A DNA stretch of 64,000 nt from an uncultured Bacteroidales bacterium. GTDB taxonomy: Bacteria > Bacteroidota > Bacteroidia > Bacteroidales > Paludibacteraceae. The notes beneath the pieces were generated by a model. The model ran no database searches. It was not told where the DNA came from and saw nothing but the letters and a program-made list of their open reading frames with translations. Below are positions 57,868 through 64,000 of the stretch, piece by piece (the stretch's first letter is position 1; every line of letters begins with the position of its first letter). The position numbers and the translations under genes are program-made. The stretch lies in assembly GCA_937915765.1 (NCBI GenBank), contig CALGHE010000102.1, positions 1 through 64,000 of the forward strand, in the 5' to 3' direction.

Positions 57868-58386
57868 ATGGCTGGAGAAAACAATAAAGTAAAAGCTGTC
57901 AATGATTCTGAATTGAAGGACAGATTGGTTGCTATCAACCGTGTAACTAAGGTTACTAAAGGTGGACGTACATTTACTTTCGCAGCTATAGTTGTTGTAG
58001 GTAATGAGAACGGCGTTGTCGGATACGGCTTGGGTAAGGCTGGCGAAGTGACTGCCGCTATCGCTAAGGGTGTTGAAGCGGCAAAGAAGAACTTGGTGAA
58101 GGTTCCTGTCCTGAAGGGCACTATCCCTCACGAACAGGCTGCTAAGTTTGGCGGCGCTGAGGTGTTGCTGAAACCTGCTTCTCACGGTACTGGTGTTAAG
58201 GCCGGTGGTGCGATGCGTGCGGTGTTGGAAAGTGTTGGTGTGACAGACGTCTTGGCTAAGTCTAAAGGCTCTTCTAACCCTCACAACCTCGTTAAGGCTA
58301 CAATTGCGGCGTTGGCAGAGATGAGAGACGCTTACACAGTGGCTCAGAACCGCGGCGTTTCAATGGAGAAAGTGTTTAAAGGTTAA
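57868..58386 (+). CDS. rpsE: Ribosomal protein uS5
   Basis: 172 residues. The dsRNA-binding-like N-terminal domain ([20 protein letters not shown]) and [18 protein letters not shown] are normal. uS5 affects decoding accuracy. Confidence 0.98.
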   Translation: MAGENNKVKAVNDSELKDRLVAINRVTKVTKGGRTFTFAAIVVVGNENGVVGYGLGKAGEVTAAIAKGVEAAKKNLVKVPVLKGTIPHEQAAKFGGAEVLLKPASHGTGVKAGGAMRAVLESVGVTDVLAKSKGSSNPHNLVKATIAALAEMRDAYTVAQNRGVSMEKVFKG

Positions 58387-58402
58387 TAATTCTTAGGATA
58401 AT

Positions 58403-58579
58403 ATGGCTAAAATTAAGATTAAACAAGTAAGAAGCAAAATCGGATGCCCTAAAAATCAGAAGCTGACTTTGGCGGCGTTGGGTTTGAAGAAGATTAACTC
58501 TGTTGTTGAACACGAAGCCAATCCTTCTATCTTAGGAATGGTTGAGGTTGTTAAACACTTGGTTGAGGTAGAAAAGTAA
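58403..58579 (+). CDS. rpmD: Ribosomal protein uL30
   Basis: 58 residues, from ATG at 58403 to TAA ending at 58579. The translation begins MAKIKIKQVRSKIGCPKNQK and continues LTLAALGLKKINSVVEHE, the usual uL30 pattern. Place between rpsE and rplO confirms it. Confidence 0.96.
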   Translation: MAKIKIKQVRSKIGCPKNQKLTLAALGLKKINSVVEHEANPSILGMVEVVKHLVEVEK

Positions 58580-58611
58580 ATCTAAGTTTGATATTTAAAG
58601 AGTTTTAAAAT

Positions 58612-59061
58612 ATGGATTTGAGTAGTTTAAAGCCTGCAGCTGGGTCTGTAAAAACTAGAAAGAGAATCGGACGTGGTCCGGGATCTGGTTTGGGCGGCAC
58701 TTCTACAAGAGGTCACAAAGGGGCTAAGTCCCGTTCTGGTTATTCTCGCAAAATCGGTTTCGAGGGTGGTCAGATGCCTTTGCAGCGCCGTTTGCCTAAG
58801 TTTGGCTTCAAGAACATAAACAGAGTGGAGTTCAAGGCTGTTAATATTTGCGACCTTCAGAAATTGGCGGAAACTGCCAATGTCTCTGAAATCGACGTGA
58901 AGGTGTTGAGCGAGGCTGGTCTTGTTTCGGCTAAGGATCGCATCAAGATTCTTGGCGACGGAAATCTGTCAGCTAAGCTTACTGTCTCGGCTCACGCTTT
59001 TTCTAAGTCAGCGGTAAAGGCTATTGAAGCTGTAGGTGGAAACGTTGTAATAGTGAAATAA
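58612..59061 (+). CDS. rplO: Ribosomal protein uL15
   Basis: 149 residues; the Gly-rich N-terminal tail KRIGRGPGSGLGGTSTRGHK and QMPLQRRLPKFGF are diagnostic. It lies two bases before secY. Confidence 0.98.
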   Translation: MDLSSLKPAAGSVKTRKRIGRGPGSGLGGTSTRGHKGAKSRSGYSRKIGFEGGQMPLQRRLPKFGFKNINRVEFKAVNICDLQKLAETANVSEIDVKVLSEAGLVSAKDRIKILGDGNLSAKLTVSAHAFSKSAVKAIEAVGGNVVIVK

Positions 59062-59063
59062 AG

Positions 59064-60392
59064 ATGAAAAAAGTAATTGAAACAATAAAAAACATCTGCA
59101 AGATTGAGGATTTGAGAAATCGAATTCTTGTGACGCTCCTGTTTGTTTTGATTTATCGTTTCGGTTCATTCATAGTTCTCCCGGGTGTTAATCCGGGGGA
59201 CTTTGATGCACTTGACAAGCAGGTGGAAGGCGGGCTGATGTCTCTTTTGAACATGTTCTCTGGGGGGGCGTTCTCTAATGCGTCTATCTTTGCGTTGGGA
59301 ATCATGCCTTATATCTCGGCTTCAATTGTGATTCAATTGCTTTCTATTGCTGTGCCTTCGTTCCAGAAGATGCAGAAAGAGGGTGAGAGCGGACGCAGAA
59401 AAATCACGCAGTACACTCGTTATTTGACTGTTGCCATTTTGTTGGTTCAGGGCCCTGCTTATCTGAAGAACTTGACAGTTCAGATGCCTGGCGTGCCTAG
59501 CGACTTCTGGTTCTATATCTCTTCGACCATAATCTTGTGCGCGGGCAGTATGTTCGTGATGTGGTTGGGTGAGCGTATAACTGACAAAGGTATAGGTAAT
59601 GGTATTTCATTCATTATCTTGATTGGTATCATCGCCCGTTTCCCTGAAGCAGTGGCTCAGGAGTTCGTAGAACAGGTGGAAAACAAAGGCGGCGGTCTTG
59701 TCATGTTCATCCTTGAAATGGCGTTGTTCATCGTTGTCATCGGTGGAGCTATCATGCTTGTGCAGGGTGTTCGCCGCATTCCGGTGCAGTATGCCAAGCA
59801 GCTTGCCGGCTCAAAGCAGCAGGTTGGCGGTGTGCGCCAGTATATCCCGCTGAAGGTTAACGCTGCCGGAGTTATGCCAATCATCTTCGCTCAGGCGCTG
59901 ATGTTTATTCCTTTGGCTGTTATTCCGATGGTGACTGAGCCGGATCCGGACGCGTTTTATTTGGACACTTGGAGCTTCGGCTACAATCTTATATTTGCGG
60001 TGCTTATTATTGCGTTCACGTATTTTTACACCGCGATTACAATCCAGCCGAACCAGATGGCAGATGACATGAAGCGTAACGGAGGTTTCATTCCGGGTGT
60101 AAAGCCAGGTTCTGAAACAGCTGAGTACATAGACACTGTGTTGTCACGCATCACATTGCCGGGATCTTTCTTTTTGGTTCTTATTGCAGTTATGCCTGCA
60201 ATTGTCAAAGGGAATATTGTTCAGGCGGACCAGTTCGCGCTGTTCTTCGGTGGTACTTCGTTGCTGATTTTGGTTGGTGTTGTTCTTGACACTCTGCAGC
60301 AGGTAGAAAGTCACCTTATGATGCATCACTACGATGGATTGATGGAATCTGGCAGGATTCAGGGACGTAACCCAGGTATGTCAGCATATTAA
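59064..60392 (+). CDS. secY: Preprotein translocase subunit SecY
   Basis: 442 residues with ten membrane helices. SecY is the protein-conducting channel of the inner membrane. MPYISASIVIQLL, the cytoplasmic loop GVRRIPVQYAKQLAGSKQ, and FIPGVKPGSETAEYID are conserved. Confidence 0.98.
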   Translation: MKKVIETIKNICKIEDLRNRILVTLLFVLIYRFGSFIVLPGVNPGDFDALDKQVEGGLMSLLNMFSGGAFSNASIFALGIMPYISASIVIQLLSIAVPSFQKMQKEGESGRRKITQYTRYLTVAILLVQGPAYLKNLTVQMPGVPSDFWFYISSTIILCAGSMFVMWLGERITDKGIGNGISFIILIGIIARFPEAVAQEFVEQVENKGGGLVMFILEMALFIVVIGGAIMLVQGVRRIPVQYAKQLAGSKQQVGGVRQYIPLKVNAAGVMPIIFAQALMFIPLAVIPMVTEPDPDAFYLDTWSFGYNLIFAVLIIAFTYFYTAITIQPNQMADDMKRNGGFIPGVKPGSETAEYIDTVLSRITLPGSFFLVLIAVMPAIVKGNIVQADQFALFFGGTSLLILVGVVLDTLQQVESHLMMHHYDGLMESGRIQGRNPGMSAY

Positions 60393-60404
60393 TTTTTTGA
60401 AGAG

Positions 60405-61187
60405 ATGATATATCTGAAGACTGACGAAGAGATTGAGTTGATGCGAATCAGCAACCAGATTGTGGCGAAGACATTGGCTGAAGTTTGCAAGAACATCAGA
60501 CCTGGTGTCACTACGCTGCAGTTGGATGCTATAGCCGAGGCTTTTATAAGAGACAACGGGGCAACTCCAACTTTCTTGGGGTATAATGGCTTCCCTAACA
60601 CGTTGTGCGTCTCTGTTAACGACGTGGTTGTTCACGGGATTCCGTCCAATTACGCCTTGAAAGAGGGTGATGTGGTTTCGGTTGACTGCGGAGCGGAGGT
60701 TAACGGCTTTCACGGAGATTCTTGCTACACGTTCTGTGTGGGCGAGGTTTCGGAAGATGTTAAGGCTTTGCTAAGGACAACAAAGGAGTCTTTATATAAA
60801 GGTATAGAAAAGGCTGTTGACGGAATGCGTTTGGGCGACGTGAGTTTCGCAATTCAGTCTCATTGTGAGGAGAGAGGCTATTCTGTAGTGAGGGAAATGG
60901 TTGGTCATGGAATCGGACGTGCTATGCACGAAGAGCCAGAAGTTCCTAATTACGGAAGAAGGGGCAACGGGCTGAAACTGAAGTCGGGTATGGTCATTGC
61001 GATTGAGCCGATGATAAATATGGGCAAACGCAACATACGTATAGACAGGGACGGCTGGACGGCCAGAACTGTGGACGGGATGCCGGCGGCTCATTTTGAA
61101 CATACAGTGGCAATCAGAAAAGGTCAGGCGGATATCTTGTCTTCTTTTGAGTATATAGAACAAATATTAGGAATTAACGCAATTTAA
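60405..61187 (+). CDS. map: Type I methionine aminopeptidase
   Basis: 260 residues. It removes the initiator methionine. The metal ligands lie in [20 protein letters not shown] (two Asp), [18 protein letters not shown] (His), and IEPMINMG plus the late Glu in AHFEHTVAI. It sits between secY and infA, as usual for the phylum. Confidence 0.97.
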   Translation: MIYLKTDEEIELMRISNQIVAKTLAEVCKNIRPGVTTLQLDAIAEAFIRDNGATPTFLGYNGFPNTLCVSVNDVVVHGIPSNYALKEGDVVSVDCGAEVNGFHGDSCYTFCVGEVSEDVKALLRTTKESLYKGIEKAVDGMRLGDVSFAIQSHCEERGYSVVREMVGHGIGRAMHEEPEVPNYGRRGNGLKLKSGMVIAIEPMINMGKRNIRIDRDGWTARTVDGMPAAHFEHTVAIRKGQADILSSFEYIEQILGINAI

Positions 61188-61195
61188 GAGCGAAT

Positions 61196-61414
61196 ATGGC
61201 CAAACAAGCAGCTATCGAACAGGATGGTACAATAGTAGAGGCATTGTCAAATGCAATGTTTCGAGTTGAATTAGAAAATGGTCATGAGATAACTGCCCAT
61301 ATCTCCGGCAAGATGAGAATGCACTACATCAAGATTCTGCCGGGCGACAAGGTGAGGGTGGAAATGTCTCCTTATGACCTGACAAAAGGACGAATTGCTT
61401 TTAGATACAAATAA
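61196..61414 (+). CDS. infA: Translation initiation factor IF-1
   Basis: 72 residues, an OB fold ([40 protein letters not shown]). It is nine bases after map. Confidence 0.98.
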   Translation: MAKQAAIEQDGTIVEALSNAMFRVELENGHEITAHISGKMRMHYIKILPGDKVRVEMSPYDLTKGRIAFRYK

Positions 61415-61426
61415 TTTTTACAGAAT

Positions 61427-61543
61427 ATGAAAGTAAGAGCATCATTGAAAAAACGTACTCCCGATTGCAAAATCGTGAGAAGAAAAGGACGTTTATATGT
61501 TATTAACAAAAAAAATCCTAAGTATAAACAGCGTCAAGGATAA
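61427..61543 (+). CDS. rpmJ: Ribosomal protein bL36, zinc-free variant
   Basis: 38 residues starting [20 protein letters not shown] and ending NPKYKQRQG. The usual zinc ligands CxxC, C and H are reduced to a single Cys14, with Thr, Asn and Tyr at the other places, so zinc is not bound. Confidence 0.96.
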   Translation: MKVRASLKKRTPDCKIVRRKGRLYVINKKNPKYKQRQG

Positions 61544-61552
61544 TTTTTTTAT

Positions 61553-61560
61553 TATTTTTG
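61553..61560 (+). promoter_or_regulatory. Possible promoter -7 element of the alpha operon
   Basis: TATTTTTG matches TAnnTTTG just after rpmJ and would start a transcript about 8 bases before rpsM. Confidence 0.4.
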
Positions 61561-61574
61561 CAAAAAATTAGTTT

Positions 61575-61955
61575 ATGGCTATAAGAATAGTTGGTGTAGA
61601 TTTGCCGCAAAACAAGAGAGGCGAAATTGGTTTGACTTATATCTACGGCATAGGACGTAGCAGTGCAAACAAGATTTTGGCAGAAGCTGGTGTCGATAAG
61701 GACATCAAAGTAAAGGACTGGACTGACGACCAGGCAGCGAAGATTCGTGAAGTGATCGGAGCGTCTTACAAGGTGGAGGGTGACCTTCGCTCAGAAGTTC
61801 AGTTGAACATCAAGCGTTTGATGGATATAGGTTGTTACCGTGGTATCCGTCATCGTATAGGTTTGCCTTTGCGTGGACAGAGCACGAAGAACAACGCTCG
61901 TACTCGTAAGGGTAAGAAGAAAACTGTTGCTAACAAGAAGAAGGCAACTAAGTAA
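61575..61955 (+). CDS. rpsM: Ribosomal protein uS13
   Basis: 126 residues; [20 protein letters not shown] and [20 protein letters not shown] are diagnostic. uS13 bridges the 30S head to the 50S subunit. Confidence 0.98.
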   Translation: MAIRIVGVDLPQNKRGEIGLTYIYGIGRSSANKILAEAGVDKDIKVKDWTDDQAAKIREVIGASYKVEGDLRSEVQLNIKRLMDIGCYRGIRHRIGLPLRGQSTKNNARTRKGKKKTVANKKKATK

Positions 61956-61991
61956 TACTTAGCGAATTAATAGCTATTTAATAATAAAAGT

Positions 61992-62381
61992 ATGGCAAAA
62001 AAAGCAGTAGCAACCAAAAAAAGAGTAGTAAAAGTTGACGCAAACGGACAACTGCATGTACACTCATCTTTTAACAACATTATCGTTGCTTTGACAAACG
62101 CGGAAGGTCAGGTTATCTCTTGGTCTTCAGCAGGTAAAATGGGTTTCAGAGGTTCTAAGAAGAACACTCCTTACGCAGCTCAGATGGCAGCTCAGGATTG
62201 CGCCAAAGTTGCGTTCGACCTTGGTTTGAGAAAGGTGAAGGCTTATGTGAAAGGTCCGGGAAATGGTCGTGAATCGGCAATCCGTACTGTGCACGGCGCA
62301 GGTATCGAGGTTACTGAGATCATAGACGTGACACCACTACCACACAACGGTTGTCGACCACCTAAAAAACGTAGAGTTTAA
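61992..62381 (+). CDS. rpsK: Ribosomal protein uS11
   Basis: 129 residues ending [18 protein letters not shown]. uS11 is in the 30S platform. Confidence 0.98.
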   Translation: MAKKAVATKKRVVKVDANGQLHVHSSFNNIIVALTNAEGQVISWSSAGKMGFRGSKKNTPYAAQMAAQDCAKVAFDLGLRKVKAYVKGPGNGRESAIRTVHGAGIEVTEIIDVTPLPHNGCRPPKKRRV

Positions 62382-62424
62382 TTATTTTACACTAATTGTT
62401 TCCGAATCTCGTGATTGTGATAGG

Positions 62425-62449
62425 ATTGCATTTTAAACCTCTCTGCAAT
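62425..62449 (+). promoter_or_regulatory. Hairpin in the rpsK-rpsD gap, possible uS4 control site
   Basis: ATTGCA (62425-62430) pairs with TGCAAT (62444-62449). It lies in a 117-base gap that is exceptional for this packed cluster. In E. coli uS4 represses the alpha operon through an RNA structure, but at a different place. Confidence 0.3.
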
Positions 62450-62498
62450 AGCGGCTGCACAATTCAGGATTTGGAAGTTAATAACAAATTTAGAAACA

Positions 62499-63104
62499 AT
62501 GGCTAGATATATAGGTCCAAAAACGAGAATTGCGCGTAAATTTGGTGAAGCTATTTTCGGTCCTGACAAGAATTTGGCGAAGAGGAATTTTCCTCCAGGA
62601 CAGCATGGTGTTAACAGAAGAAAGAAAACGTCTGAGTATGGTGTTCAGCTAAACGAAAAGCAGAAGGCTAAATATACTTACGGCGTTTTGGAAAGACAGT
62701 TCCGTAACTTGTTCGACAAGGCTTCTAGAACTAAGGGTATTACCGGTGAGGTTTTGCTTCAGTTGTTGGAAAGCCGTCTTGACAATGTGGTTTACCGTCT
62801 TGGCATCGCTCCGACTCGTGCGGCTGCGCGCCAGCTGGTGTCTCACAAGCACATCGTTGTTGACGGTTCTGTAGTGAACATTCCTTCATATTCTGTAAAA
62901 CAAGGTCAAGTTATCGGTGTTCGCGAAAAATCAAAGTCTTTGGAAGTTATTGCAGATGCTTTGTCTGGATTCAATCACAGCAAGTATGCATGGCTTGAAT
63001 GGGACAACTCTTCTATGTCTGGAAAGTTCTTGCACACTCCAGAAAGAGCTGACATCCCAGAAAATATCAAAGAACAATTGATCGTCGAATTATACTCTAA
63101 ATAA
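62499..63104 (+). CDS. rpsD: Ribosomal protein uS4
   Basis: 201 residues. [20 protein letters not shown] and the S4 RNA-binding domain ([20 protein letters not shown]) are typical. uS4 starts 30S assembly. No zinc-type cysteines are present in the N-terminus. Confidence 0.98.
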   Translation: MARYIGPKTRIARKFGEAIFGPDKNLAKRNFPPGQHGVNRRKKTSEYGVQLNEKQKAKYTYGVLERQFRNLFDKASRTKGITGEVLLQLLESRLDNVVYRLGIAPTRAAARQLVSHKHIVVDGSVVNIPSYSVKQGQVIGVREKSKSLEVIADALSGFNHSKYAWLEWDNSSMSGKFLHTPERADIPENIKEQLIVELYSK

Positions 63105-63114
63105 TAATTGATCC

Positions 63115-64000
63115 ATGGCTATATTAGCATTTCAAAAACCCGATAAAGTTATAATGTTGGAAGCGGACAACTTTCAGGGAAAGTTCGAGTTCCGTCCGTT
63201 GGAGCCTGGTTATGGTATCACCGTTGGAAATGCGTTGAGACGTATCTTGCTTTCTTCTTTGGAAGGCTTCGCCATCACTTCTATCAAGATTGATGGCGTG
63301 GATCACGAGTTTGACTGCATTCCCGGCGTTATCGAGGACGTAACCAATGTCATCCTCAACTTGAAACAGGTTCGTTTCAAACAGAAAGTTGAAGAAGTTG
63401 AAAACGAAAAGGTTACTATAATCGTTTCGGGAACGGAAGTGTTCAAGGCTGGGGATATTTCAAAGAGTTTAACTGGATTTGAGGTTCTTAACCCTGATTT
63501 CGTAATTTGCCGTCTGGACTCAGAAGCAAGCTTTCAGATTGAACTGACTATCGGTAAGGGGCGCGGTTATGTTCCGGCTGACGAAAACAAGATTCCTGGT
63601 TCTGAAATTGGAGTTATCGCTATTGACTCTATTTTCACTCCTATCAGGAACGTTAAGTACGCTGTTGAAAACTATCGTGTGGAACAGAAGACTGACTATG
63701 AAAAGTTGGTTCTTGAAATTCAGACCGATGGTTCTATTCATCCGAAGGACGCTCTGAAAGAGGCTGCAAAGATTCTTATTCATCACTTTATGCTGTTCTC
63801 TGACGAAAAAATCACGTTGGATTCTAGCGATGGAGATGGTAATGAAGAATTTGACGAAGAAGTGCTTCACATGCGTCAGTTGCTCAAGACTAAGCTTGTC
63901 GATATGGACTTGTCTGTACGTGCGCTTAACTGCTTGAAGGCTGCTGATGTTGAAACGCTTGGCGAACTTGTTGTCTTCAACAAGAACGACCTTCTCAAGT
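63115..64000 (+). CDS. rpoA: RNA polymerase alpha subunit (3' end outside the window)
   Basis: 295 codons are visible from the ATG at 63115; the gene runs off the end. The N-terminal dimerisation domain shows [20 protein letters not shown] and [19 protein letters not shown]; the C-terminal domain begins near the end with [18 protein letters not shown]. It closes the alpha operon after rpsD. Normally rplQ follows. Confidence 0.97.
   Translation, partial: MAILAFQKPDKVIMLEADNFQGKFEFRPLEPGYGITVGNALRRILLSSLEGFAITSIKIDGVDHEFDCIPGVIEDVTNVILNLKQVRFKQKVEEVENEKVTIIVSGTEVFKAGDISKSLTGFEVLNPDFVICRLDSEASFQIELTIGKGRGYVPADENKIPGSEIGVIAIDSIFTPIRNVKYAVENYRVEQKTDYEKLVLEIQTDGSIHPKDALKEAAKILIHHFMLFSDEKITLDSSDGDGNEEFDEEVLHMRQLLKTKLVDMDLSVRALNCLKAADVETLGELVVFNKNDLLK

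Overview
The window comes from a bacterium of the phylum Bacteroidetes, most likely order Bacteroidales. The signs are a SusC/SusD glycan-uptake pair, two proteins with a type IX secretion (T9SS) C-terminal sorting domain, the promoter form TTTG-N18-20-TAnnTTTG in front of many genes, few Shine-Dalgarno sequences, a str-S10-spc-alpha ribosomal cluster without tuf between fusA and rpsJ, and the phylum's usual DUF177-rpmF-fabH order. There are no tRNA or rRNA genes.

Layout. 1-1305: a tyrosine recombinase gene, followed by a strong inverted repeat. 1460-7687: a thiamine operon under a TPP riboswitch (thiG, thiC, a zinc-ribbon membrane protein, an EamA transporter, a HEAT-like protein, thiH, and a ThiF-family gene that may have its own promoter). 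7696-10842: a secreted GH5 endoglucanase and a gene-poor stretch with three perfect sigma-54 promoters in tandem. The last of these points into a short region with hairpins and a terminator that looks like an unannotated small RNA. 10843-17645: an outer-membrane biogenesis block (trmO, DUF4491, OstA-like, SurA-like and two other parvulin-type proteins). 17833-18311: rplS with a structured leader. 18385-19741: an alpha/beta hydrolase preceded by a 197-base element, and a 47-residue basic gene. 19762-28161: a polysaccharide-utilisation type locus (susC, susD, surface glycan-binding lipoprotein, T9SS-sorted protein). 28387-37911: housekeeping genes (priA, uvrA, histidine phosphatase, M20 amidohydrolase, fabH, rpmF, DUF177).

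38000-44960 is an accessory island, strikingly A+T-rich through most of 39240-43500. It starts with a decayed DUF1016 nuclease fragment and holds four co-directional genes I cannot place in any described system: a multi-pass membrane protein with a 15-base tandem repeat, a P-loop NTPase, a membrane-anchored protein with two helix-turn-helix-like segments, and a lipoprotein whose C-terminal third differs in base composition and looks like an HNH/Endo VII-type nuclease toxin. Upstream of them lie three copies of an undescribed hairpin RNA-like element with compensatory stem changes, two 101-base direct repeats, and a second copy of the 197-base element seen before the hydrolase.

46473-64000 is the ribosomal protein supercluster from rpsL to a partial rpoA, including secY, map, infA and the short genes rpmD and rpmJ.

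The best candidates for something new are the tandem sigma-54 promoters with their small RNA, the island genes with the hairpin family, and the 197-base element with terminal inverted repeats that sits just before two unrelated genes. All calls were made by reading the sequence; no database search was possible.
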